Part shown: piece after piece, positions 17,181 to 26,210 of the stretch
Numbering within the stretch: position 1 is the first letter of the stretch
Layout: each line of letters starts with the position of its first letter
Origin: Terriglobia bacterium
GTDB taxonomy: Bacteria > Acidobacteriota > Thermoanaerobaculia > Thermoanaerobaculales > Thermoanaerobaculaceae
NCBI GenBank assembly: GCA_020073245.1
Contig: JAIQFQ010000032.1
Location: 1-42,739 of the forward strand
Length of the DNA stretch: 42,739 nucleotides
Reading direction: 5' to 3'
Notes under the pieces: model-generated
Told to the model about the DNA's origin: nothing
Databases searched by the model: none
What the model saw: the letters and a program-made list of their open reading frames with translations, nothing else
Program-made: the position numbers and the translations under genes

Positions 17181-18701
17181 ATGAACCGGACGCGTGCGTT
17201 GGTCGTGTCAGTCGCCGCACTGGCCGTCGGGCTGGTGCTCGCCGCCCCTGCGAGGGCGCAGGGGCTGGCGGACCTCGAGAGGAAGGTCGTCCAGAAGACG
17301 CTGCCGAACGGGCTGAACGTCATCCTGCTGCCGCGCCCCACGGCGCCGGTGATCTCGATGGTCACCTACGCGGACGTCGGCGGAGTGGACGAGGACCAGA
17401 ACGCCACCGGGCTCGCCCACATCTTCGAGCACATGGCGTTCAAGGGCACAACGACAGTCGGGACCAAGGACTACGCCAAGGAAGTCGAGGCGACGAAACG
17501 GGAGGACGAGGCGTTCCTCGCGCTGCGGGCGGAGAGCCTGCGCCGGCCAAAGCCCGACGAGGCCAAGCTCAAGGCGCTCGAGGAGGCGCTGCGCAAGGCG
17601 CAGGACGAAGCCCGCGCCTACGTCGTGCCCAACGAGATCGGCGACATCATCGAGCGGGCCGGCGGCCAGGGGCTGAACGCGTTCACCAGCTTCGACCAGA
17701 CCGTCTACCACTACTCGCTGCCGTCCAACAGGCTCGAGCTGTGGGCGACGCTCGAGGCCGACCGTTTCACCAACCCCGTCCTGCGCGAGTTCTACAAGGA
17801 GAAGGACGTGATCATGGAGGAGCGGCGGATGGGCGAGAGCCAGCCCGGCGGCCGCCTGTTCATCGACTTCATGCCGGTGGCGTTCGAGGCCTCGATGTAC
17901 CGCTCGTTCGTCATCGGCTGGATGAGCGACCTCCGGGCGATCACCCGGGCGCAGGCGGAGGCGTGGTTCGCGAAGTACTACCGCGCCCGCAACCTGACGG
18001 CGGTGATCGTCGGCGACGTAGACCCCGAGTCGGCGATGCCGATGCTCGAGCGCACGCTCGGCACGATCCCCGCCGGGGAGAAGCCCGGACCTGTGGTGAC
18101 CGTGGAACCGCCGCAGCGCGCCGAGAAGCGCCTCACCATGGAGGACCCGTCGCAGCCGATCCTGATCATCGGCTACCACAAAGGCGACATCAACGACCCC
18201 GACAACGCGGCCTACGAGGCGATCAACGACATCGTGGCCGAAGGGCGCTCGTCCCGCCTCTACAAGTCGCTCGTCACCGACAAGCAGCTCGCCCTTTACG
18301 CGGGGGCGTTCACCGGGCTCGGCCAGAAGTACCCTGGCCTCTTCGTGTTCGTCGCCGTTCCCAACCGCGGCAAGACCAACGCGGAGTGCGAGGCGGCGAT
18401 CTGGGAGGAGATCGAGAAGCTCAAGGCGCAGCCGGTTTCCGACGACGAGCTGCAGGCCGTGAAGGCCAAGGAGAAGAGTAAGTTCCTCGGGACGATCGAC
18501 TCCAACATGGGGTTGGCGATGGCGCTGGCCCACGCCCAGAACCTGCAGGGCGACTGGCGCGAGCTGTTCAGGTCCCTGGCCAAGATCGATAACGTCACCG
18601 CGGCGGACATCCAGCGCGTCGCCAGGGCGACGTTCGTGAAGTCGAACCGCACGGTCGGGACGATCGAGACGGCCGCGGCGGCGCCGCCGGCGGCGAAGTG
18701 A
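17181..18701 (+). CDS. M16 family zinc peptidase, catalytic subunit
   Basis: Exported insulinase-family metallopeptidase of 506 residues. A signal peptide (MNRTRALVVSVAALAVGLVL, ending APARAQ) precedes two M16 domains. The inverted zinc motif is H80-I-F-E83-H84 in GLAHIFEHMAFKG, with the third ligand expected in LEADRF near residue 190. Between them is a charged, probably coiled insertion (about 95-150), common in this subgroup. The second domain has GRSSRLYKSLVT, the family's substrate-binding region. AAAGGAGG lies six bases before the ATG. The downstream partner lacks the zinc motif, as in M16B heterodimers. Likely periplasmic peptide processing. Confidence 0.92.
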   Translation: MNRTRALVVSVAALAVGLVLAAPARAQGLADLERKVVQKTLPNGLNVILLPRPTAPVISMVTYADVGGVDEDQNATGLAHIFEHMAFKGTTTVGTKDYAKEVEATKREDEAFLALRAESLRRPKPDEAKLKALEEALRKAQDEARAYVVPNEIGDIIERAGGQGLNAFTSFDQTVYHYSLPSNRLELWATLEADRFTNPVLREFYKEKDVIMEERRMGESQPGGRLFIDFMPVAFEASMYRSFVIGWMSDLRAITRAQAEAWFAKYYRARNLTAVIVGDVDPESAMPMLERTLGTIPAGEKPGPVVTVEPPQRAEKRLTMEDPSQPILIIGYHKGDINDPDNAAYEAINDIVAEGRSSRLYKSLVTDKQLALYAGAFTGLGQKYPGLFVFVAVPNRGKTNAECEAAIWEEIEKLKAQPVSDDELQAVKAKEKSKFLGTIDSNMGLAMALAHAQNLQGDWRELFRSLAKIDNVTAADIQRVARATFVKSNRTVGTIETAAAAPPAAK

Positions 18702-18721
18702 GCCAGGGGAAGGAGACTGCC

Positions 18722-20200
18722 ATGACCACACCGAGATCCGCTCCGACCGCTGCCGCGCTCGCTCTTCTGGCTCTCGCGACGCCGGCTCTCGCGGGGCCTC
18801 CGGCGGCGGCGGCGAAGCCGCGCGCCGTGGACCGGCTCGTCTACCCCAAGCTGCACGAGATCAAGGCGCCACCGGTGGTGCGCGAGACGCTGCCGAACGG
18901 CCTCCATCTCCTCCTCGTCGAGGACCACGACCTGCCGCAGGTCTACTTCGCCGCATGTGTGCGCGGCGGCGTCGTCGCGGAGCCCACCGGCAAGGCGGGC
19001 CTGGCCGGGCTCTTCGGTGAGGTGCAACGGACCGGCGGCACGACCGCGATGGCCGGCGACGCGATCGACACGCTCCTCGACGGCCTCGGCGCCGGGGTCG
19101 AGACCAACGTGGATGAGGCGTACGGCACCGTCGGCGGGAAGACACTCGTCGAGAACCTCGACAAGGTGCTGCCGGTGTTCGCTCAGGTGCTCACCTCGCC
19201 CGTGTTCGCGCAGGACAAGGTCGACCTCGGCAAGACGCACATGCGCTCGGCGATCGCCCGCCGCAACGACGACGTGATGGGCGTTGCGTTCCGCGAGATC
19301 GGCAAGCTCGTGTACGGCGCCCGCTCCCCGTACGCGCGCCAGGTCGAGTACGAGGACGTGGAGCGCCTCACCCGCGAGGACCTTGTGGCGTTCCACAAGA
19401 CGTATTACCGGCCCGACGCCACGATCCTCGCGGTGTGGGGGGATTTCAAGACGTCGGAGATGAAGGCCAGGCTGGCGACGGCGTTCGGCGGCTGGAAGGT
19501 CGCCGGCGCGGCGCCGAAGATCACGCTGCCGGTCGTCGCCGCGCAACCGCCCACGCTCGCCTACATCGAGAAGAGGGACGTCGAGCAGACGTTCATCGTC
19601 GCCGGCCAGCTCGGCCTTCGGCTCGACGATCCCGACTACCCTGCGATCCACGTCCTCGGCGACATCCTGGGCGGCGGGCTCACATCGCGCATCTCCACCA
19701 AGGTGCGGACGGAGAAGGGGCTCGCGTACAGCGCCGGCGGCCGCATGATCCCGGCGTGGGACCACCCCGGGTCGTTCTTCTTCTTCACCTCGACCAAGCC
19801 CTCGACCACCGCCGAGGCGTTGGCCACCGTGCTCGACGAGATCCGCAAGATCCGCGTGTCGCCTGTGACAGACGACGAGCTCGCGCGGGCGAAGGACATG
19901 TACCTCAACGGCTACGCGTTCGAGAACGACTCCACCCTGAAGATCGTCGGCCGCCTCGTGTTGTACGAGTTTTACGGCTACCCAGCGGACTTCAACGTTC
20001 GTCTGCGCGACGCGGTCGAGAAGGTGACGAAGGACGACGTGCTCCGCGTCGCCAGGACGCACCTGAACCCGGACGCTTTGACGATCCTCGCGGTCGGCCG
20101 GCAGGAGCAGTTCGACAAGCCGTTGTCCACCTTCGGGAAGGTGACGACGATCGACATCACGATTCCCGAGCCCAAGCCCGCGCCGCCGGCGAAGCCGTAG
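18722..20200 (+). CDS. M16 family peptidase homolog, non-catalytic partner
   Basis: Exported M16 protein of 492 residues with a signal peptide (TAAALALLALATPALAG). The place of HxxEH reads GLAGLFGEVQ, so both zinc His and the catalytic Glu are lost. The region for substrate binding is kept (GGGLTSRISTKVRTEKGLAY). It begins 20 bases after the catalytic gene with AAGGAG upstream, so the two are cotranscribed. By family precedent the two chains form a heterodimer in which this one shapes the chamber. The C-terminus is a Pro/Lys-rich tail. Confidence 0.9.
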   Translation: MTTPRSAPTAAALALLALATPALAGPPAAAAKPRAVDRLVYPKLHEIKAPPVVRETLPNGLHLLLVEDHDLPQVYFAACVRGGVVAEPTGKAGLAGLFGEVQRTGGTTAMAGDAIDTLLDGLGAGVETNVDEAYGTVGGKTLVENLDKVLPVFAQVLTSPVFAQDKVDLGKTHMRSAIARRNDDVMGVAFREIGKLVYGARSPYARQVEYEDVERLTREDLVAFHKTYYRPDATILAVWGDFKTSEMKARLATAFGGWKVAGAAPKITLPVVAAQPPTLAYIEKRDVEQTFIVAGQLGLRLDDPDYPAIHVLGDILGGGLTSRISTKVRTEKGLAYSAGGRMIPAWDHPGSFFFFTSTKPSTTAEALATVLDEIRKIRVSPVTDDELARAKDMYLNGYAFENDSTLKIVGRLVLYEFYGYPADFNVRLRDAVEKVTKDDVLRVARTHLNPDALTILAVGRQEQFDKPLSTFGKVTTIDITIPEPKPAPPAKP

Positions 20201-20221
20201 CGCGGCCGTCGATCTTCCTCG

Positions 20222-21643
20222 TCAGGGGAGGGGACTGGCCCCGCCCGGTCCCTTCGTCTGTTCGGCTTCGCCGGGGCGGGTCGCGGCGCGCCGCCGGGCG
20301 AGCGTCCGGTCGGCGACCCAGATCGCTGCGGAGATGGCGAGCGCCGGAAAGATCGGCTCGACGCCGAGAGGGTAGCGACCGGCCGAGCGGGCCAGGATCC
20401 AGCCGGTTGCCACGAGTGCCGTCAGCAGGATGGCGATGACGGCCGGCTGACGGCGGAAGCGCAGGCGTTCCGGCGCATGGGAGAGCACGAGCGGGAGCAG
20501 CAGCGCGGAAGTCACGATGCTGCCCACGTCGTGCCAGATCGCGATGACGCTGCGCAGTGCGAGCGCCAACCCGCCGGCGGCCGCGCCCGCCAGGACGAGG
20601 CCCGCCACCGTCCACCGGCGCTCGTCGACGCGCGCGGCCAGCTCGGGTGCAACGTCGTGACCGATCGTGGCCGCGGCGAGGAACAGGTAAGAGTGCGCGG
20701 TGGACATCACGGTCGCGAACATCGCGACCGCGAACAGCGCCTCGGCGACCGGCGGGAGCACGAGTCGCCCCAGCTCCGGGTAGGAGAGCACCGGATCGGA
20801 GAGGTGGGGCATCAGCGCTCGGGCGGCCAGGCCGGTGAAGGTGGTCAGGAAGTCGAAGAGGACCCAGAACCCGACGGAGATCAGGACGCCTCGGCGAGCG
20901 ACGGCCGGGGTCTCGGCCGCGTAGCAGCGCTGGTAGAAGGTCGGCTCGACGAGTGTCTGCATGGCGATGAAATACCAGACGATCACGGCCTGAAGCCCGA
21001 GGCCGCCGTCCCACGTGCGGCTGGCGGCCGGAAGCGCGGCCCAGACTCCCGAGAACCCGCCGGCCGCGTGCAGCGCCACCGGAAGGACGACGATGAAGCC
21101 GACGTACATCAGCACGAACTGGAACACGTTGGTGCTTACGACGGAGCGGAAGCCACCGGCTGCGACGTAGATGACAGTGAAGGCCGTCCCCGCGATCACG
21201 GCCCAGGCCAGGGACATCCCGAGATAGATCCCCAACAGCTCGCCGAGCATCAGCACGTAGGCGCCCGGGATCGCCAACAGGAGCACGAGGAGCGCGCCGA
21301 GTCGGCCGGCGGTGGGGCCGTACGTCGCGGTGAGCTGATCGGGGATCGAGAGCGCCGCGCTGGCTCGCACGCGCCGCGCGAGTCCAAAGGCGAACAGCAG
21401 CGCCGCCAGGTAGTAGGGGACCCCCATGACCAGCCAGTTCGAGATCCCGAACCTGTAGGAGTACTCCCCGACCCCGAGGACGCCACCGTACCAGGTGGCC
21501 ACGAGCGTCGCCACGAAGGGGCCGGTGGTGAGTCGGCGGCCGGCAAGGAGGTACTCGAGCTGCACCTTGGTGCGGGTCCGCCTGCCAATCAGCAGCAGAG
21601 CTGCGGCGTACAACCCCAGGGCTCCCACCACGACGACGTTCAT
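20222..21643 (-). CDS. Sodium:solute symporter (SSS family)
   Basis: Integral membrane symporter of 473 residues with about 13 hydrophobic segments. Family features are YLLAGRRLTTGPFVATLVAT near the start, the TM2 stretch TWYGGVLGVGEYSY and the later STAHSYLFLAAATIGHD segment that contributes to Na+ binding. The C-terminal tail is hydrophilic. The substrate is not predictable; the closest flavour is the pantothenate/proline/choline-type group. The gene converges on the M16 pair with only 21 bases between stops. A -10-like TATACT lies nine bases before the ATG with no Shine-Dalgarno, suggesting leaderless transcription. Confidence 0.88.
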   Translation of the reverse strand: MNVVVVGALGLYAAALLLIGRRTRTKVQLEYLLAGRRLTTGPFVATLVATWYGGVLGVGEYSYRFGISNWLVMGVPYYLAALLFAFGLARRVRASAALSIPDQLTATYGPTAGRLGALLVLLLAIPGAYVLMLGELLGIYLGMSLAWAVIAGTAFTVIYVAAGGFRSVVSTNVFQFVLMYVGFIVVLPVALHAAGGFSGVWAALPAASRTWDGGLGLQAVIVWYFIAMQTLVEPTFYQRCYAAETPAVARRGVLISVGFWVLFDFLTTFTGLAARALMPHLSDPVLSYPELGRLVLPPVAEALFAVAMFATVMSTAHSYLFLAAATIGHDVAPELAARVDERRWTVAGLVLAGAAAGGLALALRSVIAIWHDVGSIVTSALLLPLVLSHAPERLRFRRQPAVIAILLTALVATGWILARSAGRYPLGVEPIFPALAISAAIWVADRTLARRRAATRPGEAEQTKGPGGASPLP

Positions 21644-21652
21644 GTGTCGGCG

Positions 21653-21658
21653 AGTATA
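21653..21658 (-). promoter_or_regulatory. -10 box adjacent to symporter start
   Basis: TATACT on the minus strand, nine bases upstream of the ATG at 21643. There is no Shine-Dalgarno and no recognisable -35. Confidence 0.4.
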
Positions 21659-21721
21659 TCGGGTGCCGGTCGGCAGGCGGGACGGCGGTCGCCCCTTGGA
21701 AGGGTGAACCGCGGGCGCCGG

Positions 21722-21747
21722 GGAATATTGATGCCTTTCGATCTGTC
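21722..21747 (+). promoter_or_regulatory. GGAATAT-N16-GTC element upstream of arsR-type gene
   Basis: GGAATAT at 21722-21728, exactly 16 bases, then GTC at 21745-21747, 21 bases before the regulator ATG. The same layout recurs before the YceI gene. It resembles an ECF-type promoter (GGAA... -35, GTC... -10) but could be an ArsR operator. Confidence 0.5.
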
Positions 21748-21768
21748 ATTCGTGCGGTGAGGGCCGAG

Positions 21769-22074
21769 ATGGAAGATCGCCAGATCCTGAAGATCGCGAA
21801 GGCGCTGTCGGACGGGACGCGACTCCGCCTCCTGCACGAGATCACCTCGAGCGGGGAGGTCTCGTGCGGCGAGCTGGCGAGTCGGTTTCCGGTCGCCCAG
21901 CCCACCGTCTCGCACCATCTCAAGGTCCTGGAGAATGCCGGTCTGGTCGCGGTTCGGCACGAGGGCCAGTTCCACTATTTCCGTGCCGTGCCGGGGGCGC
22001 TCGGAGCGTTCTCGCGGCACCTTTCCGCCACGCTGGCCAAGCCCTCCCGAGCCGCCGAACACTCCGTGCGGTGA
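21769..22074 (+). CDS. ArsR-family winged-helix transcriptional regulator
   Basis: DNA-binding repressor of 101 residues. The winged HTH is complete: KIAKALSDGTRLRLLHEI, VSCGELASRFPVAQPTVSHH (recognition helix), LKVLENAGLVAVRHEGQFHY. No metal-binding ELCVCDL-type Cys pair is present; the single Cys (VSCGE) argues against classical arsenic sensing. The ATG at 21769 is preferred over the GTG at 21757. It lies divergent from the symporter and 98 bases before the YceI gene, and a matched element upstream of both suggests joint control. Confidence 0.9.
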   Translation: MEDRQILKIAKALSDGTRLRLLHEITSSGEVSCGELASRFPVAQPTVSHHLKVLENAGLVAVRHEGQFHYFRAVPGALGAFSRHLSATLAKPSRAAEHSVR

Positions 22075-22104
22075 CCGCCGCACTTGCGGCACGAGCCCAA
22101 ACCT

Positions 22105-22130
22105 GGAATATTGACATATCGAAACGCGTC
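22105..22130 (+). promoter_or_regulatory. GGAATAT-N16-GTC element upstream of yceI-type gene
   Basis: GGAATAT at 22105-22111, 16 bases, then GTC at 22128-22130, in the gap between the regulator and YceI genes, 42 bases before the YceI ATG. Layout is identical to 21722-21747. An overlapping TTGACA (22111-22116) lacks a good -10. Confidence 0.5.
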
Positions 22131-22172
22131 TACATGACCCGAGAGGTTGCAGACGAAAGGGAGGGAGCAACC

Positions 22173-22772
22173 ATGAAGCGCAGAACTTCCGCATCCCTGG
22201 CGATCGCGAGCCTGGCGCTCGCCACCGGCGCGCTCGCGCAGACGGGCCACTGGGACATCGACCCCGTCCACTCGAACGTTTCGTTCTCTGTGCGTCACAT
22301 GATGATCTCCAACGTCCGCGGCGTGTTCACCAAGCTCAAGGGTGCGCTCGAGGGGAACCCGGCGGACGTGCCCACGGCGAAGATCAGCGTGACCATCGAG
22401 GCGACGTCGATCGACACTCGCGAGCCCAAGCGCGACGACGACCTGCGGGGAGCGAATCACTTCGATGTCGCCAAGTTCCCGACGCTCACGTTCGTGTCCA
22501 AGAAGGTCGCACATGCCGGCGAGGGGAAGCTCAAGATCACCGGCGACCTGACGATCCACGGCGTCACCAAGGAGGTCGTGCTCGACGTGGAGGGGCCGAC
22601 GCCTGAGATGAAGGACCCGTGGGGCGGCACACGGGTTGGCGCGCACGCGACGACGACGATCAACCGCAAGGACTTCGGCCTCCTCTGGAACAAGACGCTG
22701 GAGGCCGGCGGGGTGCTCATTGGCGATGACGTCGTAATTTCCATCGACGTGGAGCTGGTCAAGAAGGCCTAG
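22173..22772 (+). CDS. YceI family periplasmic lipid-binding protein
   Basis: Exported lipocalin-like protein of 199 residues, expected to bind polyisoprenoid or similar lipids in the periplasm. A signal peptide (SLAIASLALATGALAQ) is followed by the family core: WDIDPVHSNVSFSVRHMMIS, VRGVFTKLKGAL, ANHFDVAKFPTLTFVSKKV, LTIHGVTKEVVLDVE and TINRKDFGLLWN. A strong purine-rich ribosome site (GGGAGGGAG) precedes the ATG. It follows the ArsR gene and ends in a strong hairpin terminator. In other bacteria YceI proteins are often stress- or redox-linked. Confidence 0.95.
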   Translation: MKRRTSASLAIASLALATGALAQTGHWDIDPVHSNVSFSVRHMMISNVRGVFTKLKGALEGNPADVPTAKISVTIEATSIDTREPKRDDDLRGANHFDVAKFPTLTFVSKKVAHAGEGKLKITGDLTIHGVTKEVVLDVEGPTPEMKDPWGGTRVGAHATTTINRKDFGLLWNKTLEAGGVLIGDDVVISIDVELVKKA

Positions 22773-22816
22773 CCGTTTCTCTCCACCCACCGACAGGTGG
22801 CGGCATCACCTTGCAC

Positions 22817-22840
22817 GAAGGGGCCCCGGCGGGCCCCTTC
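22817..22840 (+). terminator. Intrinsic terminator after yceI-type gene
   Basis: Perfect 10-bp stem GAAGGGGCCC/GGGCCCCTTC with a CGGC loop, followed by ATTTCGTCTT, 44 bases after the stop. Confidence 0.8.
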
Positions 22841-22985
22841 ATTTCGTCTTCGCGTCGGCCCGTCCGGACCAACCTCGTGCCCCTTTTGGCGTCGAAAATC
22901 CGTCGAAACCGGTGGGCAGACCCGCAAGCCTCGGAGGCTCCAGGGGATCTCCTGGATCTTGAGAGCATGTCGCTAATAGACGGGC

Positions 22986-23014
22986 TTGTAACACTTCCGT
23001 TCTTTCCCTAGACT
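22986..23014 (+). promoter_or_regulatory. Candidate promoter of the second TonB receptor gene
   Basis: TTGTAA (22986-22991), 17-base spacer, TAGACT (23009-23014), 30 bases before the ATG. Each box matches consensus at four of six positions. Confidence 0.4.
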
Positions 23015-23044
23015 CCCGGGTGATAGTGTGGAGGAGGGTCCAAA

Positions 23045-26032
23045 ATGCGCATGAGAAGGTCGGAACTTAAGTGGTGGGCGGCGGTGCTGTTTGCCGCCGT
23101 CTTGACTGTCGGGCTGGCGGGTGTGGCACTCGCGCAGTCCGATGTGACCAACACCCGCATCACCGGTACGGTCAAGGATGCGGACGGCGGCGCGCTGCCG
23201 GGCGCGGCGGTCGAGGCCAAGAGCCAGGAGACCGGCTTCGCCATGACGGCAGTGACGGACGGTAGAGGCTTCTACCGCATCCTCAACCTGCCGACCGGCA
23301 TATACACCGTCACGGTCAACATGTCCGGGTTCGCGACCGAAGTGCACCCGAACATCCGTTTGTTGCTGTCGTCCCCCGCGACGGTGGACTTCGCGATGAA
23401 GGTCGCGGGCAAGGCCGAGAGCATCACCGTGACCAGCGAGGTGCCGCTGGTCGAGGTGACGAACACATCGGCCTCGACCACGATCCAGACCGAGCAGATC
23501 AAGCAGCTGCCGGTCAGCGGGCGCAACTTCATGAACCTGGTCCTGGCAATGCCCGAGACCACGACGAAGAACGAGCGCGGCTACACGTCCCTGTCTGGCC
23601 AGCGCGGCATCAACACCAGCTTCTACGTCGACGGCGTTGACAACAACAACCCGTTCTTCGGCGGCGTCATCGGCCAGGCCGAGAACCGTTCGCCGTTGCA
23701 GATCTCGCAGGAGTCGATCAAGGAGTTCTCGGTCGTCACCAACGGCGCATCGGTGGAGATGGGCCGTTCGGGCGGCGGCTTCGTCAACGTGATCACCAAG
23801 AGCGGCACCAACGGGTTCAAGGGGTCCGTGTTCTACTACAACCAGCCGCAGAGCCTGATCGCCACCCAGGCGGACGGCACGAAGCCCAAGGACCAGAAGA
23901 AGAGCCAGTACGGCGCGTCGCTCGGCGGCCCGATCATCAGCGACAAGCTGTTCTTCTTCGCGAGTTACGACCAGCAGAAGCAGGACACCACCCAGCCACT
24001 CGCGGCGTGGCTGTCCGACCCGGCCATCGCGGCGAAGTACCCCACGCTCCCGATCGCCGGCAGCAACTACATTCAGACCCGGGACGGCCGGCTCTTCTTC
24101 GGGCGCTTCGACTACCAGTTCTCGGGATCGCACCGCCTCACGGCGCGCGCCAACTACGCTGACTACAACGGCCAGAATGGGACAAACACCTCGACGACCG
24201 ATGCGCCGGGCCACAACGGCCTCGAGCGGATGCTCGCGCGTTCGTACGTCGCTGCGTACTCCGGCATGTTCGGCAACAGCTGGCTCAACGACGCCAACGC
24301 GCAGTTGGTGATCGAGGACACTCCCCGCATGGACCTGAACGCGGCGTTCCCGGAGTTCCAGGTCGGATCAGGCGGCACCACTCAGACGGGCATCAAATAC
24401 AACTCAGGTTACTACGGCGGAGTCTCGTACCTGCCGATCAACCCGACGCAGGTGCAGCGAAAGAGCTTTTCCGACTCGCTCACGTACACGCTCCAGGATC
24501 ACGTGTTCAAGGGCGGGGTGGACTACAACGACACCTCCGTCGCTCAGATCTTCAAGGGCAACTGGCGCGGCGTGTACATCTTCAACAACGAGCCGGACTT
24601 CCTCGCCGGAAAGTGGAGCCAGTACCGGCAGTTCGCCCCGCTCAACGGGCTTACTGTCGACCAGGCGGGCCTCGCGGCATTCCACCAGAAGGAGCTGTCG
24701 TTCTTCGTCCAGGATCAGTGGTTCATCACGCCGGCGCTCACCGCGTCGTTCGGCGTGCGGTGGGAGAAGCTGGACAACCCCAATGCGCCGGTCCTCAACC
24801 TGAACGACCGGAACGCCGACGGCTCGATGAAGCTCAACGGGCAGATCCCGGACGACACGAACCAGTGGTCGCCGCGCCTCGGGTTAACGTGGTCGCCCGG
24901 GAGCGCCAACACGACCGTGTTGCGCCTAACGGCCGGGCGCTTCTACGCGCGCACCCCCGGCATCCTGTTCTCCCAGCTCTACACGTCGAACGCCCTCAAG
25001 GCCACGCAGTACTCGATCAACGCAACGACCGATGCGAGCGGCAACGTGACCGGCGCGCCGGCCTCCGGGCTGTACCCGGGGTGGGGCAGTGCCTTCGATC
25101 CGACGATTCTGGCGCCCCTTGACCTGAGCCACATCGCGACTCCGACGGGCCTCGGCGTCTTCTCCATCGCGTCGGACTTCCAGAACCCCTACACCGACCG
25201 CCTCACACTCGGGTGGGACCAGCAGTTGGCGAAGGACACCGCGCTGGGCATCGACTTCACCTACGCGAAGACCTATCACCTCGAGCGGCTAACCGACGCG
25301 AACATCCAGTACAAGCTGAACCCGGACGGCAGCATTGCGACGTCGCCGGTCAACGGCCAGCCCGTCTACTCCTCCACCCGGCCGGACACGTACTACGGCC
25401 GCGTCACCACCTACATGTCCGACGCTCAGTCGAAGTACACGGCGGTGATCGTGACGTTGCGCCGTCAGTTCACCGAGCGGCTGTTCGGGTTCGCCGCCTT
25501 CACGTGGTCGCAGGACTTCGACAACGATTCGAACGAGCGCAACTACTCCGGCGTCCAGACCGAGGACTTCAACAACATCAGCAAGGACTGGGGCTACTCT
25601 ATCCGCGACCAGCGCTGGAAGATCGCGCTCAACGGGGTCTGGAACACCCCGTGGTGGGACCTGAGCCTCTCGGGGGTGTATCGCTACGTCACCGGCGGAC
25701 CGTTCAACCCCGTGGTATCCACCGACGTCAATGCAGACGGGTTCAAGAACGACCGTCCCACGATCAACGGCGTCCATCTCGCCCGAGACAGCTATCGCTA
25801 TCCGGACTACTCGTCCCTCGACCTCCGGCTCCAGAAGGCGATCAAGTTCGGACCGGGGGCGCTCGCGGTGATCGTCGAGTGCTTCAACTGCTCCAACAAC
25901 GCGAACTGGAGCGTGCCCTCCGGCGGTTTCACATGGGGCAACGGCCAGACTCCGCTGTCGACCTTCGGTGTTGCAAGCACAGCGACGACCGCCGTCCGGA
26001 CCTACCAACTCGCGCTGCGCTACGACTTCTAG
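23045..26032 (+). CDS. TonB-dependent receptor, Oar-like, with carboxypeptidase regulatory domain
   Basis: Outer-membrane receptor of 995 residues. A signal peptide (WWAAVLFAAVLTVGLAGVAL, then AQS) precedes a carboxypeptidase-like beta domain (ITGTVKDADGGALPGAAVEA, GFYRILNLPTGIYTVTVNMS). The plug follows (LPVSGRNFMNLVLAMPE, TSFYVDGVDNNN, IKEFSVVTNGASVEMGRSGG) and then a 22-strand-type barrel ending LALRYDF. GGAGGAGGG lies upstream of the ATG. It is only distantly related to the 10697-13567 receptor. The gene is monocistronic, with its own promoter candidate and a strong UUCG-loop terminator. Substrate unknown; these receptors often import large oligomers or assemble surface proteins. Confidence 0.93.
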   Translation: MRMRRSELKWWAAVLFAAVLTVGLAGVALAQSDVTNTRITGTVKDADGGALPGAAVEAKSQETGFAMTAVTDGRGFYRILNLPTGIYTVTVNMSGFATEVHPNIRLLLSSPATVDFAMKVAGKAESITVTSEVPLVEVTNTSASTTIQTEQIKQLPVSGRNFMNLVLAMPETTTKNERGYTSLSGQRGINTSFYVDGVDNNNPFFGGVIGQAENRSPLQISQESIKEFSVVTNGASVEMGRSGGGFVNVITKSGTNGFKGSVFYYNQPQSLIATQADGTKPKDQKKSQYGASLGGPIISDKLFFFASYDQQKQDTTQPLAAWLSDPAIAAKYPTLPIAGSNYIQTRDGRLFFGRFDYQFSGSHRLTARANYADYNGQNGTNTSTTDAPGHNGLERMLARSYVAAYSGMFGNSWLNDANAQLVIEDTPRMDLNAAFPEFQVGSGGTTQTGIKYNSGYYGGVSYLPINPTQVQRKSFSDSLTYTLQDHVFKGGVDYNDTSVAQIFKGNWRGVYIFNNEPDFLAGKWSQYRQFAPLNGLTVDQAGLAAFHQKELSFFVQDQWFITPALTASFGVRWEKLDNPNAPVLNLNDRNADGSMKLNGQIPDDTNQWSPRLGLTWSPGSANTTVLRLTAGRFYARTPGILFSQLYTSNALKATQYSINATTDASGNVTGAPASGLYPGWGSAFDPTILAPLDLSHIATPTGLGVFSIASDFQNPYTDRLTLGWDQQLAKDTALGIDFTYAKTYHLERLTDANIQYKLNPDGSIATSPVNGQPVYSSTRPDTYYGRVTTYMSDAQSKYTAVIVTLRRQFTERLFGFAAFTWSQDFDNDSNERNYSGVQTEDFNNISKDWGYSIRDQRWKIALNGVWNTPWWDLSLSGVYRYVTGGPFNPVVSTDVNADGFKNDRPTINGVHLARDSYRYPDYSSLDLRLQKAIKFGPGALAVIVECFNCSNNANWSVPSGGFTWGNGQTPLSTFGVASTATTAVRTYQLALRYDF

Positions 26033-26055
26033 ACTCTCCTCTTTGCTGCACCGAC

Positions 26056-26075
26056 AGGGGGGCTTCGGCCCCCCT
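26056..26075 (+). terminator. Intrinsic terminator with TTCG tetraloop
   Basis: Perfect 8-bp stem AGGGGGGC/GCCCCCCT with a TTCG loop, followed by TCTTTCTTTC, 24 bases after the TonB receptor stop. Confidence 0.9.
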
Positions 26076-26168
26076 TCTTTCTTTCGTCCGCGCGCGGCTT
26101 CGGCGGCGGGTTCAGGGCTTCGACCGCTTCCCGTTTCTGTTGAGCAGAGGGGCTGAGGAGCAGCCGAG

Positions 26169-26186
26169 GAGCGGAGGAGCAGAGGA
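26169..26186 (+). repeat. Purine-rich 18-bp word shared with 7741-7758
   Basis: Identical GAGCGGAGGAGCAGAGGA in a GAGGAG-rich run just before the palindrome at 26211-26323. The gap 26033-26377 otherwise holds only the terminator, this run and the palindrome. Confidence 0.6.
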
Positions 26187-26210
26187 GCCAGGAACCTAAT
26201 GCTGGCCCGC

